A stretch of 64,000 bases of DNA from Azohydromonas caseinilytica (GTDB lineage: Bacteria; Pseudomonadota; Gammaproteobacteria; Burkholderiales; Burkholderiaceae_C): assembly GCF_012927045.1 (NCBI RefSeq), contig NZ_JABBFW010000007.1:248001-312000 (forward strand). Direction: 5' to 3'. The translations under genes and the position numbers were made by a program. The number at the start of each line of letters is the position of its first letter. Within the stretch, counting starts at the first letter, position 1. Under the pieces are notes generated by a model. It saw only the letters and a list, made by a program, of their open reading frames with translations. It did not search any database and was not told where the DNA came from. This document shows positions 46,408 through 54,030 of this stretch, in pieces.

Positions 46408-46851
46408 TCACCGCGCCAGCGGCGTCTTCGGTTTCTTGACGTCCTCGCTGGGCGGCGCGGTGCCCAGCTTCTCGCTGCGGATGGGCACCGGCGGTGCCGA
46501 GGCGGCGCCCGCCGCCGGGGTGCCGGGCGCGCTGTGCGGATTGCCCTGCCCCGGCACCTGCGCCGAGCCCGAGCCGCCGGAGGTGCCCACCTGGGCCGCG
46601 GCCACCGGCGTGGGCGCGTTCACGGGCCAGCCCTGCGCCGCGGCGCGCTGGCGCCAGCGCTGCGACAGGCGGTCCATCGAGGCCTCCAGCTGCTGCTTCT
46701 CCAGCGCCGCGGCCGAGGCCGCCTGCGCCGCCTTGGCCGCCGCCGCGGCCTGCTGCTCCGGCGTGGGCGCGGGCAGCGCGGCCTGCGCCGTCAGCGCCGC
46801 CAGGCCCAGCGCCAGCGACGCGGCCCGGGTGCGGAACTCGCTGCGATGCAT
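46408..46851 (-). CDS. Exported Ala/Pro-rich protein at the end of the formate dehydrogenase operon
   Basis: A 147-residue protein with a signal peptide (FRTRAASLALGLAALTAQA) and a mature part with a helical stretch (TPEQQAAAAAKAAQAASAA, KQQLEASMDRLSQRWRQRAAA) followed by a long Pro/Gly/Ala/Ser-rich, disordered tail ending DVKKPKTPLAR. The start at 46851 is favoured by AAGGAG at the correct distance; an in-frame ATG at 46866 is also possible. It follows the lipoprotein gene with which it almost overlaps, so it is part of the formate dehydrogenase transcript. I do not recognise a family. Confidence 0.55.
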   Translation of the reverse strand: MHRSEFRTRAASLALGLAALTAQAALPAPTPEQQAAAAAKAAQAASAAALEKQQLEASMDRLSQRWRQRAAAQGWPVNAPTPVAAAQVGTSGGSGSAQVPGQGNPHSAPGTPAAGAASAPPVPIRSEKLGTAPPSEDVKKPKTPLAR

Positions 46852-46862
46852 CACCGACTCCT

Positions 46863-47372
46863 TCATTGCGAGCCCGGCGAGCTCGCCGGGTTCGAGCCGC
46901 CCGCCGCCGCGCCCGACGAGGCCCCGGCCACCGCGCCCGGCACGTTGGACATGCCGCCCACGGCGCCGCCCGAGGACGTCGCCGCCGAGGCCGACACGCC
47001 CGGCGGCACGACACCCGAGGCGCCGGGGTCGGCCGTGGCGGAGGCCGCCTTCTGCGGGCCCTCGCCCGCCGGCAGGCCGCCGGAAACCCGCTCGCCCCCG
47101 GTGCCGCCCATGCGCGCCCCGCCGACGTTGCCCTCCGCGCCCTGTGGAATGCCGGGCGTGCCCGCGGGCGGCGCCGTCTGCTTGCCGCCGCTCTGCGCAA
47201 TGACCTCGCCGCTGGTGCCGCCGCCGGCGCTGACCTGCCCGGGGAACTTGGTCTGGACCACGCCGTCCTCGACCTTCGGGCCGCGGTCGCAGCCCGCGGC
47301 CAGCAGCGCCGCCAGCAACGCGGCGCCGGCCAGGCTGATGCCGCGGCGCGGTTGAGCGGGCAACGCGCTCAT
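46863..47372 (-). CDS. Gly/Ala/Ser-rich lipoprotein in the formate dehydrogenase operon
   Basis: A 169-residue predicted lipoprotein: signal sequence with lipobox LLAAGC (Cys28), then DRGPKVEDGVVQTKFPGQVSA and a long Gly/Ala/Ser/Pro tail. The start ATG overlaps the stop of the cytochrome b subunit gene (ATGA), so it is translationally coupled to it. The composition resembles a flexible tether rather than an enzyme. Such genes recur near fdoI in related bacteria only as hypotheticals, as far as I can tell. It may anchor or shield the periplasmic formate dehydrogenase; this is inference. Confidence 0.6.
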   Translation of the reverse strand: MSALPAQPRRGISLAGAALLAALLAAGCDRGPKVEDGVVQTKFPGQVSAGGGTSGEVIAQSGGKQTAPPAGTPGIPQGAEGNVGGARMGGTGGERVSGGLPAGEGPQKAASATADPGASGVVPPGVSASAATSSGGAVGGMSNVPGAVAGASSGAAAGGSNPASSPGSQ

Positions 47373-48433
47373 CGCCGGCCTCCCGTGCCGCGCTCGCGCG
47401 CCACGATCTGCCGCCACCACAGCTCGTGGTGCGTGCGCACCCAGGCCTCGTCCACCGTGCCGTGGCGCATGCCGCGGTAGGCGCCGGGGCTGCCCAGCGT
47501 GCCGAGGTAGATGTGGCCCATCGCGAAGGCGATGTAGAAGGCCGCGCCCAGCAGGTGCAGCATGTTGGCCACCTGCAGCAGGTAACGCGTGAAGCCCGGC
47601 CCCGGCGTGTCGCCGGCAAAGTACGGGAAGTTGAGCATCAGCCCGGTGATGCCCATGAGCAGGCCCATGAGCGTCACGCCGAACCAGAACCACACCTTCT
47701 CGCCGAGGTTGAAGTAGGGCGCGGGCACATGCGCATGCGACACCAGCCCGCCGCCGGCCTTGAGCCACTGCCAGTCGGCACGCTCGAAGCGGTTGCGCCG
47801 CACGTAGGTGAAGAACATCGCCAGCGTGCACAGGATGAACAGCGGGCCGGCGACGTTGTGCACGTACTTGCTGATGATCGCGAGCCAGGAAAACAGCGCG
47901 TGCCCCATCCACGGCAGCAGCAGTTGCTTGCCGAACAGGACCACCAGCCCGGTGAGCGCCAGCACGATGAAGGTGATGGCGGTGGCCCAGTGCGTCCAGC
48001 GGTCCAGCCGCGTGAAGCGCTGGATGTCGCGCCCGGTCTCGGCGCCTTCGATCTTCTGCGGCCCGAACACGCGGTACAGCCCGAAGATGCCCAGCGGCAC
48101 CAGCAGCAGCACCGTGCCGGCCAGCGTGGCCAGCGGCCCGTTGCGCCACACGCGCCAGGTGTTGCCGCCGCGCTGCAGGATCACGTCCTGCTCGGGCATG
48201 AGCCCCGGCGGCTTGATGAAGTGGCGGTCGAAGTGCCGCCGCCCCGAAGCCGCGTCGCCCCGCCCGGGCTCGGGCAGGCCCTGTTCGGACTGCAGGATGG
48301 TCTGCTCCTCCGCGTAGGCCGGCTCGGCCTTCTCGTGCGGCACCGCCGCCAGCGCGGGCACCAGCGTCAGCAGCGCCAGCGCCACGGCCAGCAGGAACGG
48401 GGAGAACCACAGGAGGAGTCGGCGCAAGGACAT
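47369..48433 (-). CDS. fdoI: Formate dehydrogenase cytochrome b subunit (gamma)
   Basis: A 354-residue membrane subunit that passes electrons from formate to quinone through two haems b. An N-terminal signal/anchor (ALLTLVPALA) precedes a periplasmic stretch and then a second hydrophobic region; the haem-binding core has RWTHWATAITFIVLALTG, WLAIISKYVHNVAGPLF, FWFGVTLMGLLMGITGLML, MLHLLGAAFYIAFAMGHIYLG. Conserved histidines occur in WTHW, KYVHN, NMLHLL and MGHIY. A ribosome-binding site AGGAACC stands before the ATG. It follows the small lipoprotein gene and precedes two exported proteins. Confidence 0.92.
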   Translation of the reverse strand: MSLRRLLLWFSPFLLAVALALLTLVPALAAVPHEKAEPAYAEEQTILQSEQGLPEPGRGDAASGRRHFDRHFIKPPGLMPEQDVILQRGGNTWRVWRNGPLATLAGTVLLLVPLGIFGLYRVFGPQKIEGAETGRDIQRFTRLDRWTHWATAITFIVLALTGLVVLFGKQLLLPWMGHALFSWLAIISKYVHNVAGPLFILCTLAMFFTYVRRNRFERADWQWLKAGGGLVSHAHVPAPYFNLGEKVWFWFGVTLMGLLMGITGLMLNFPYFAGDTPGPGFTRYLLQVANMLHLLGAAFYIAFAMGHIYLGTLGSPGAYRGMRHGTVDEAWVRTHHELWWRQIVARERGTGGRR

Positions 48434-48466
48434 GGCGGTTCCTAGGGAGGGATCGGGGACTTCGGC

Positions 48467-48679
48467 TCAGGGGCGCATGCGCGCGTACTCGTTCTGGTGC
48501 CGGTTGCGGTTGTCGATGGCCGCGTTCCAGGCCAGCCGGTCGCCGCTGAAGCGCAGCTGCTGCGGCAGGTCGTCGGTCTTGCCGTCGTAGCGGCCCTCGC
48601 GGTAGGGCGGGTTCTGCTCGACCTCCAGGCAGCCCGCCAGCAGCAGCGGGGCAAGCACGAGCAGCAAGGCTTTCTTCAT
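48467..48679 (-). CDS. Small lipoprotein of the formate dehydrogenase locus
   Basis: A 70-residue predicted lipoprotein with signal KKALLLVLAPLLLAGC (lipidated Cys near 17) and a mature part of about 50 residues (EVEQNPPYREGRYDGKTDDLPQ..). The start at 48679 follows GAGGA. It recurs in the same place between beta and gamma formate dehydrogenase genes in related betaproteobacteria, to my knowledge, and is of unknown function. The mature part is hydrophilic, with many Asp, Arg and Asn. It begins 385 bases after the end of the beta subunit gene; the gap contains a REPIN-like element. Confidence 0.7.
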   Translation of the reverse strand: MKKALLLVLAPLLLAGCLEVEQNPPYREGRYDGKTDDLPQQLRFSGDRLAWNAAIDNRNRHQNEYARMRP

Positions 48680-49064
48680 GGGCGGGTCCTCAGGCGGGGT
48701 TCGCCGGCAAGCAGCCAATGCCGTGCCTGCCGTCCTTCAATGCCGTTTGGCCAAAGACCCGCAGTACGTCGGCCGCAAGCTGGTGGGCTTCGCCTACCAC
48801 TTCGTCATTCCCGCGCAGGCGGGAACCCAGGCGGCCCCACGTCAGAGCGCGAGCGACGGCGCAGCGCCACAAGAAGGTCGATGGGCGCCTTCCCACTCTG
48901 CTCACGGCTGGCAGGGGGACCGCCTGGGTCCCCGCCTGCGCGGGGATGACGGAGTAGTGAGCGGAGCGTTGCGGCTCACGGCCAACGTCCAGCCAGAGTC
49001 CCGGACACCGGTGCCCCGCCACCGATATGACGAAAGTTGCTCCTGCAGCCACGTAAAACCGTCC
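48680..49064. other. 385-bp gap inside the formate dehydrogenase operon, with REPIN-like element
   Basis: The stretch between the small lipoprotein gene and the beta subunit gene contains no credible gene on either strand; the open frames seen there (e.g. 48690-49052) read through the repeat. Its main content is the inverted repeat described separately. The distance suggests the operon may be split or processed here. Confidence 0.6.
48803..48952. repeat. REPIN-like inverted repeat (about 150 bp)
   Basis: Two arms of about 32 bases face each other: left 48803-48834 begins CGTCATTCCCGCGCAGGCGG, right 48920-48952 ends CCTGCGCGGGGATGACGG. As reverse complements they match at about 29 of 32 positions. 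Each arm also contains a smaller palindrome (CCCGC..GCGGG). The spacer is about 85 bases. This layout is that of a REP doublet (REPIN), a non-autonomous short element mobilised by RAYT-type transposases. Confidence 0.8.
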
Positions 49065-49874
49065 TCACGTCGGCAGCCGCCGCGGGTTGTTCTGGAAACT
49101 GCCGGGCAGCTGGTTCGTGCGCGGGCCCTGGCCGGTGGCGCTGTTGTCGTGGATGACGCCGTCGGGCCCCTTGGTCGCCGGCTGGCCGGCGGCCGGGGCG
49201 CCGTTGTCATGGCCGTTGCCGTTGGCATCCGTCCCGGCGTTGCCGCTCCCGGCCGGCGGCGCGGCCTTGGCCGGCGCCTGCCGCGCGCCGCGGTCGTAGG
49301 CGATGTCCCAGCCCCAGAGCTCCGGCCCGTAGCCGCGCGTGTCCACGCGCTGCTTGTAGATCAGGGCAATGATGTTGGCGTCGCCGCCCAGCAGCGCCTT
49401 GGTGCCGCACATCTCGGCGCACAGCGGCAGCTTGCCTTCGGCGATGCGGTTGCGCCCGTACTGCTGGAACTCGGCCTCGCTGGCGTCGGGCTGCGGGCCG
49501 CCGTTGCAGAAGGTGCACTTGTCCATCTTGCCGCGGTGGTTGAAGGCGCCGGTGGACGGGAACTGCGGCGCCCCGAAGGGGCAGGCCAGCGAGCAGTAGC
49601 CGCAGCCGATGCACAGGTCCTTGTCGTGCAGCACCACGCCGTCGGCCGTGTGATAGAAGCAGTCCACCGGGCACACCGCCATGCACGGCGCGTTGGTGCA
49701 GTGCATGCACGCCACCGACATGTAGTGCTCGCCCGGCGCGCCGTCGCCGATGGTCACCACGCGGCGCCGGTTCACGCCCCAGGGCGTCTCGTGCTCGTTC
49801 TTGCAGGCGGTCACGCAGCCGTTGCAGTCGATGCAGCGCTCCGTGTCGCAGATGAATTTCATGCGCGCGGCCAT
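49065..49874 (-). CDS. fdh3B: Formate dehydrogenase iron-sulfur subunit (beta, FDH3B-like)
   Basis: A 269-residue electron-transfer subunit. Four [4Fe-4S] cysteine clusters are visible: CIDCNGC..C near the start, SVACMHCTNAPCMAVCP, LCIGCGYCSLACPFGAPQF and KCTFCNGG..LPLCAEMCGT. The C-terminal 60 residues (about 205-269) are a Gly/Ala/Asn/Pro-rich tail (AGTDANGNGHDNGAPA) not found in typical enteric homologues. The ATG at 49874 is backed by AAAGGAGCG. It lies 126 bases downstream of the alpha subunit gene, with a second REPIN-like element between them. Confidence 0.92.
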   Translation of the reverse strand: MAARMKFICDTERCIDCNGCVTACKNEHETPWGVNRRRVVTIGDGAPGEHYMSVACMHCTNAPCMAVCPVDCFYHTADGVVLHDKDLCIGCGYCSLACPFGAPQFPSTGAFNHRGKMDKCTFCNGGPQPDASEAEFQQYGRNRIAEGKLPLCAEMCGTKALLGGDANIIALIYKQRVDTRGYGPELWGWDIAYDRGARQAPAKAAPPAGSGNAGTDANGNGHDNGAPAAGQPATKGPDGVIHDNSATGQGPRTNQLPGSFQNNPRRLPT

Positions 49875-49900
49875 GGCGGCGCTCCTTTCGGTCCGTTTGC

Positions 49901-49973
49901 CGTTCGCCCCGGGCTTGTCGAAGGGCCTGCGGACCAGCCCGGCCCCAGGACTTCGACGGGCTCAGCCCGAACG
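49901..49973. repeat. Second REPIN-like inverted repeat (about 73 bp)
   Basis: Left arm CGTTCGCCCCGGGCTTGTCG (49901-49920, extends to 49925 as AAGGG) and right arm CTTCGACGGGCTCAGCCCGA (49951-49970, extends through ACG to 49973) are near-reverse complements. It is of a different repeat type from the one at 48803. It lies in the gap between the alpha and beta subunit genes of formate dehydrogenase and could form a hairpin in the mRNA. Confidence 0.78.
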
Positions 49974-50000
49974 CAGAGTTGTTGAGCCCTCATCTCTGGC

Positions 50001-52847
50001 TCATGCGTAGCGGCGCAACCGGCACAGCGACACCTTGGTCTCCTGCATCATGGTCACGGCGTCGTAACCGTAGGTCCAGCCGGTGTTGGCGGCCTCGCCG
50101 CGCACGATGGGCGCGGCGCCTTCGGGGTAGTGCTTGCCCAGGTCCTCGCCCATCCACCAGCCGCCGAAGTGGTAGGGCATCCACACCACGCCCTGCCCCA
50201 CGCGCGGCGTGACCATCGCGTGCACCTTCAGCCGCGCGCCGGTGGGCGTCTCGACCCAGACGAACTCGCCGGTCTTGACGCCGATGCGCCCGGCATCGAA
50301 GGGGCTGATCTCCACGAACATCGCCTGCTGCAGCTCGGCCAGCCAGGGGTTGGAGCGCGTCTCGTCGCCGCCCCCTTCGTACTCGACCAGGCGGCCGGAA
50401 GTCATGATCAATGGAAAATCCTTGCTGTAGTCGCGCGCGGACTGCACCGACTTGTAGAGCGTGGGCAGCCGCCAGAACGTGGCCCGGTCCTCGAAGGTCG
50501 GGTACTTGGCCAGCAGGTCCGGGCGCGGCGTCATCAGCGGCTCGCGGTGCACCGGCACCGGGTCGGGGAAGTTCCACACCTGCGCCCGCGCGCGGGCGTT
50601 GCCGTAGGGCGCGCAACCATGCGCGATGGCCACGCGGATGATCCCGCCCGAGAGGTCGGTCTTCCAGTTCTTGCCCTCGGCCGCGGCCTGCTCGACGGGC
50701 GTGAGCTCGCTCCACCAGCCCAGCTTCTTCAGGAACACGTGGTCGAACTCGGGGTAGCCGGTGTCGAGTTGGCTGTCGCGGTTGGAGGAGCCGTCGGCCG
50801 CCAGCAGGCTCTGGCCCTGGTGCTCCACGCCCCAGTTGGCGCGGAAGGGCATGCCGCCCTCGGCCACGGACTTGCTGAGGTCGTAGAGGATGGGCGTGCC
50901 CGGGTGCTTCATCTCCGGCGTGCCCCAGCAGGGCCAGGGCAGGCCGTAGTAGTCGCCCTTGCACGGGCCGGAATCGGCGCGCAGCGTGGTCGGGTCGAAG
51001 TCGGCCTTGTGTTGCATGTGCAACTTCAGCCGCTCCGGCGAGCAGCCCGTGTAGCCGATGGTCCAGACGCTGCGGTTGATCTCGCGCAGGATGTCCTCGA
51101 TCACCGGCTCGTTGTTGACCACCTTGATGTTCTTCACCAGCTGCTCGGCGAAGCCGAACTTCCGGGCGAAGAGGTACATGATCTCGTGGTCGGTCTTGCT
51201 CTCGAAGATCGGCATGATCACGCGCTCGCGCCACTGCACGCTGCGGTTGGACGCGGTGCACGAGCCCTGCGTCTCGAACTGCGTGCACGCGGGCAGCAGG
51301 TACACGCCGTCGCGGCGCCCGTGCATGGCGGCGGTCATGGTCGGGTACGGGTCGATCACCACCAGCAGGTCGAGCTTCTGCATGGCCGCGCGCATGTCGG
51401 GCAGCCGCGTCTGGCTGTTGGGCGCGTGGCCCCAGTACACGACGGCGCGCAGCGGGCTGGGCTGGTCCATGTACTCGGCCTTCTCCAGCACGCCGTCGAA
51501 CCAGCGCGACACCGTCATGCCGGGCTTTTCCATCAGCGCCTTGGAGGCGTAGCGGCCCTTGAGCCATTCGTAGTCCACGCCCCAGACGGTGCAGAAGTGC
51601 TTCCACGCGGGCTCGGCCAGGCCGTAGTAGCCCGGCAGCGAGTCGGGGTTGGGGCCGACGTCGGTGGCGCCCTGCACGTTGTCGTGGCCGCGGTAGATGT
51701 TGGCCCCGCCGCCGGGCACGCCGATGTTGCCCAGCACCAGTTGCAGGATCGACAGGGCGCGCACGTTGGCCGTGCCCACGTGGTGCTGCGTGATGCCCAT
51801 GCACCACACCACCGAAGAGGGCTTGTTGCGCGCGAGCATTTCCGCCGCCTCGCGCACCGAGGCCTCGGGCACGCCGGTGACCTCGCTGACGCGGTCCGGC
51901 GTCCACTTCTGCACCTCCTTGCGCACGGCATCCATGCCGTAGGTGCGCGCCTCGATGTAGGCCCGGTCCTCCCAGCCGTTGGCGAAGATGTGCCACAGCA
52001 GGCCCCACACGAAGGCGATGTCGGTGCCGGGGCGGATGCGCACGTAGTGGTGGGCGAAGCGCGCGGTGCGCGTGAAGCGCGGATCGACCACGATCATCTT
52101 GGCGCCCAGTTCCTTGGCATGCAGGAAGTGCAGCATGGAGATCGGGTGCGCCTCGGAGGGGTTGGAGCCGATGAACAGCACGGCCTTGCTGTGGTGCAGG
52201 TCGTTGAAGCTGTTGGTCATGGCCCCGTAGCCGAAGGTCTGGGCCACGCCGGCCACGGTGGTGGAGTGGCAGATGCGCGCCTGGTGGTCGCAGTTGTTGG
52301 TGCCCCACATCGACACGAACTTGCGCAGCAGGTAGGACTGCTCGTTGTTGTGCTTGGAGCTGCCGATCCAGAACACGGCGTCGGGCCCGGCCTGCTCGCG
52401 CACCTTCAGCAGCCGGTCGCCGACCTCGGTGATGGCCTGGTCCCAGGAGATGCGCTGGTACTTGCCGTCCACGAGCTTCATCGGGTAGCGCAGCCGGTGC
52501 TCGCCGTGGCCGTGCTCGCGCACCGAGGCGCCCTTGGCGCAGTGCGCGCCCATGTTGATGGGCGAGTCGAAGGCGGCGTCCTGGCGAATCCACACACCGT
52601 TCTGCACCACCGCCTCCACCGAGCAACCCACCGAGCAGTGGCTGCACACGGTGTGCTTGATCTCGACGGGCGAATTCGCCGGCGGCTTGGGCTCGGCGGC
52701 AACGGCAGGCTCGATGAACCGGTTGGCGATCGGTCGCGCCAGCAACCCGGTGGCGCCGGCCGTCAGGCCCGCGCGCACCAGCAGGCTGCGCCGCGTCAGC
52801 CGGGTCTTGGCGACGGCGGCGGTCTTGCGCATGAGCAGGCTGGACAT
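50001..52847 (-). CDS. fdhA: Formate dehydrogenase catalytic subunit (alpha), Mo/W, cysteine form
   Basis: A 948-residue enzyme that oxidises formate to CO2 at a molybdo- or tungstopterin site. The N-terminus has a twin-arginine signal (LTRRSLLVRAG, Arg19-Arg20). Cys68, Cys71, Cys75 and Cys103 (CSHC..GC..HCAKG) bind a [4Fe-4S] cluster. The active-site metal ligand is Cys193 in ARICHST, followed by His194; this is Cys where some relatives have selenocysteine, and there is no in-frame TGA. Later segments such as YGAMTNSFNDLHHSK and GYPEFDHVFLKKLGWW fit FDH3-type alpha subunits. The start at 52847 follows AGGGAAG. Exported with the beta subunit, it is anchored through the gamma subunit. Confidence 0.93.
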   Translation of the reverse strand: MSSLLMRKTAAVAKTRLTRRSLLVRAGLTAGATGLLARPIANRFIEPAVAAEPKPPANSPVEIKHTVCSHCSVGCSVEAVVQNGVWIRQDAAFDSPINMGAHCAKGASVREHGHGEHRLRYPMKLVDGKYQRISWDQAITEVGDRLLKVREQAGPDAVFWIGSSKHNNEQSYLLRKFVSMWGTNNCDHQARICHSTTVAGVAQTFGYGAMTNSFNDLHHSKAVLFIGSNPSEAHPISMLHFLHAKELGAKMIVVDPRFTRTARFAHHYVRIRPGTDIAFVWGLLWHIFANGWEDRAYIEARTYGMDAVRKEVQKWTPDRVSEVTGVPEASVREAAEMLARNKPSSVVWCMGITQHHVGTANVRALSILQLVLGNIGVPGGGANIYRGHDNVQGATDVGPNPDSLPGYYGLAEPAWKHFCTVWGVDYEWLKGRYASKALMEKPGMTVSRWFDGVLEKAEYMDQPSPLRAVVYWGHAPNSQTRLPDMRAAMQKLDLLVVIDPYPTMTAAMHGRRDGVYLLPACTQFETQGSCTASNRSVQWRERVIMPIFESKTDHEIMYLFARKFGFAEQLVKNIKVVNNEPVIEDILREINRSVWTIGYTGCSPERLKLHMQHKADFDPTTLRADSGPCKGDYYGLPWPCWGTPEMKHPGTPILYDLSKSVAEGGMPFRANWGVEHQGQSLLAADGSSNRDSQLDTGYPEFDHVFLKKLGWWSELTPVEQAAAEGKNWKTDLSGGIIRVAIAHGCAPYGNARARAQVWNFPDPVPVHREPLMTPRPDLLAKYPTFEDRATFWRLPTLYKSVQSARDYSKDFPLIMTSGRLVEYEGGGDETRSNPWLAELQQAMFVEISPFDAGRIGVKTGEFVWVETPTGARLKVHAMVTPRVGQGVVWMPYHFGGWWMGEDLGKHYPEGAAPIVRGEAANTGWTYGYDAVTMMQETKVSLCRLRRYA

Positions 52848-52885
52848 CGGTACTTCCCTGTTTGTGATGACGGCCGCGGGGCGGC

Positions 52886-53083
52886 CTACAGCCGGGCGGC
52901 GCTGCGGTAGTAGCGGCGCGTGTGCTCGGTCTCGTGGTAGGTGGCGGGCCGCGGCGGCTGGGCCTCGGCCACGGGCGCGGCCGGCGCGGGCGGCGCCTCG
53001 CGGCCGCGCAGCGCGGCCACGGCGGCCACCGGCGTGCAGGCCGCGGCGGCCAGCAGGTTTCGGCGGGGAAGACGCAAGGGCAT
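52886..53083 (-). CDS. Formate dehydrogenase region TAT-target protein
   Basis: A 65-residue protein with a twin-arginine signal at its N-terminus (PLRLPRRNLLAAAACTPVAAVAAL) and a short tail with YHETEHTRRYYRSA. It is the small TAT-target gene found at the head of formate dehydrogenase operons in proteobacteria. The start at 53083 was chosen since it gives a standard signal; an upstream in-frame ATG adds only Pro-rich codons. It lies 57 bases downstream of the TorD-like gene and 38 bases upstream of the alpha subunit gene. Role unknown, possibly an assembly helper. Confidence 0.78.
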   Translation of the reverse strand: MPLRLPRRNLLAAAACTPVAAVAALRGREAPPAPAAPVAEAQPPRPATYHETEHTRRYYRSAARL

Positions 53084-53140
53084 GACGGCTCCGTATCGGG
53101 TTGAAGGCGGTGGATCGGGGGGCAAGACAAGCGCCGGCGC

Positions 53141-53791
53141 TCAGGCCGGGGCGGCTTCGCTGCCCTCCAGCTCGAAGGCCTGCGCTTCCAGCTCCAGGAA
53201 GGCGCGCATGAAATCGGCCAGTGCGGCGTAGAAGCCGCCGGCATCGGCCACGGCGATGTCGTCCAGGCAACGCCCGGCCCAGGGCGCGATGTGGGCAGCG
53301 AAAAAGGCGTGCTGCTCGGCCGGTGTGCGCCGCGGCAGGCCCGGTGCGCCGGTGATCAGCACGCGCATCACCTCGCACAGCGCGCCCAGGTGGTCCTCGG
53401 GCTCGCCCACGCCGGCGCGGCGGCGCAGGCCCAGCACGGCCAGCGTGCGGCGCAGTTCGGCCAGCGGCGTCTCCATCAGGAAGCCGGCCAGGTACAGGCT
53501 GGCATAGGGATTGAGCAGGGGCTGGCCGGCGCTGGTGAACAGCGCGTCGAAGCGCTCGCGGATCGCGTCGCCCTCGCCGCGCGCGGCCTGGCGCAGCGCA
53601 TCCCAGGCCCGTGCCAGCGGCGTGCGCTCCTCATCCGGCAGCGCGGCGCCGTCCAGCGCCGGAGCCTGCGCGAGGTTGTGCAGCAACTCGTCATCGGGCG
53701 GCGCCAGCAGCAGCCGCGCCAGCAGGGCGTACAGGTCCGCACGCGACTGCTCGTGCGGCGGCAAGGGTGTTTCCAGCGGGTGCAACGACAT
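53141..53791 (-). CDS. TorD/DmsD-like molybdoenzyme chaperone
   Basis: A 216-residue cytoplasmic helical protein, of the TorD family that guards the signal peptide and cofactor loading of TAT-exported molybdoenzymes. Typical parts are SRADLYALLARLLLAPPDDELLHNL, IRERFDALFTSAGQPLLNPYASLYLAGFL, PEDHLGALCEVMRVLI, and HAFFAAHIAPWAGRCLDDIA. It is the first gene of the formate dehydrogenase operon as read on the minus strand, so the alpha subunit is the natural client. The start at 53791 (MSLHPLETPLPPHEQS) gives the usual length; an upstream ATG at 53842 is less likely. Confidence 0.85.
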   Translation of the reverse strand: MSLHPLETPLPPHEQSRADLYALLARLLLAPPDDELLHNLAQAPALDGAALPDEERTPLARAWDALRQAARGEGDAIRERFDALFTSAGQPLLNPYASLYLAGFLMETPLAELRRTLAVLGLRRRAGVGEPEDHLGALCEVMRVLITGAPGLPRRTPAEQHAFFAAHIAPWAGRCLDDIAVADAGGFYAALADFMRAFLELEAQAFELEGSEAAPA

Positions 53792-54030
53792 CAAGGCACT
53801 CGAATTACTGCGGTGCAATACAGCAGTTCGCGTGCCCACCAAGCCCCAAATGGGGAGTTTCCCGGGGCGGGCATGCCGGGATTAGGGCAGGGGCTGCGCC
53901 TGGTTTAGCGAATCGAGCCGCCGCTTACGTCTGAATACGCCGACGAGGCCAAGCACGGGAGTAACTTGCGGCGCCTTCGAATCATAGAGAGCTGGCCACC
54001 CCGCCCAGCGAGCGGGCCGAGGAGTGCCGC

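Noticed and set aside
50001-52847. Selenocysteine in the formate dehydrogenase alpha subunit
   Set aside because: The active-site codon encodes Cys (Cys193) and there is no in-frame TGA in the gene.
50130-52910. A 926-codon open frame on the plus strand opposite the formate dehydrogenase alpha gene
   Set aside because: Arg/His/Ala/Val-rich translation without domains; the opposite strand has an excellent formate dehydrogenase match.
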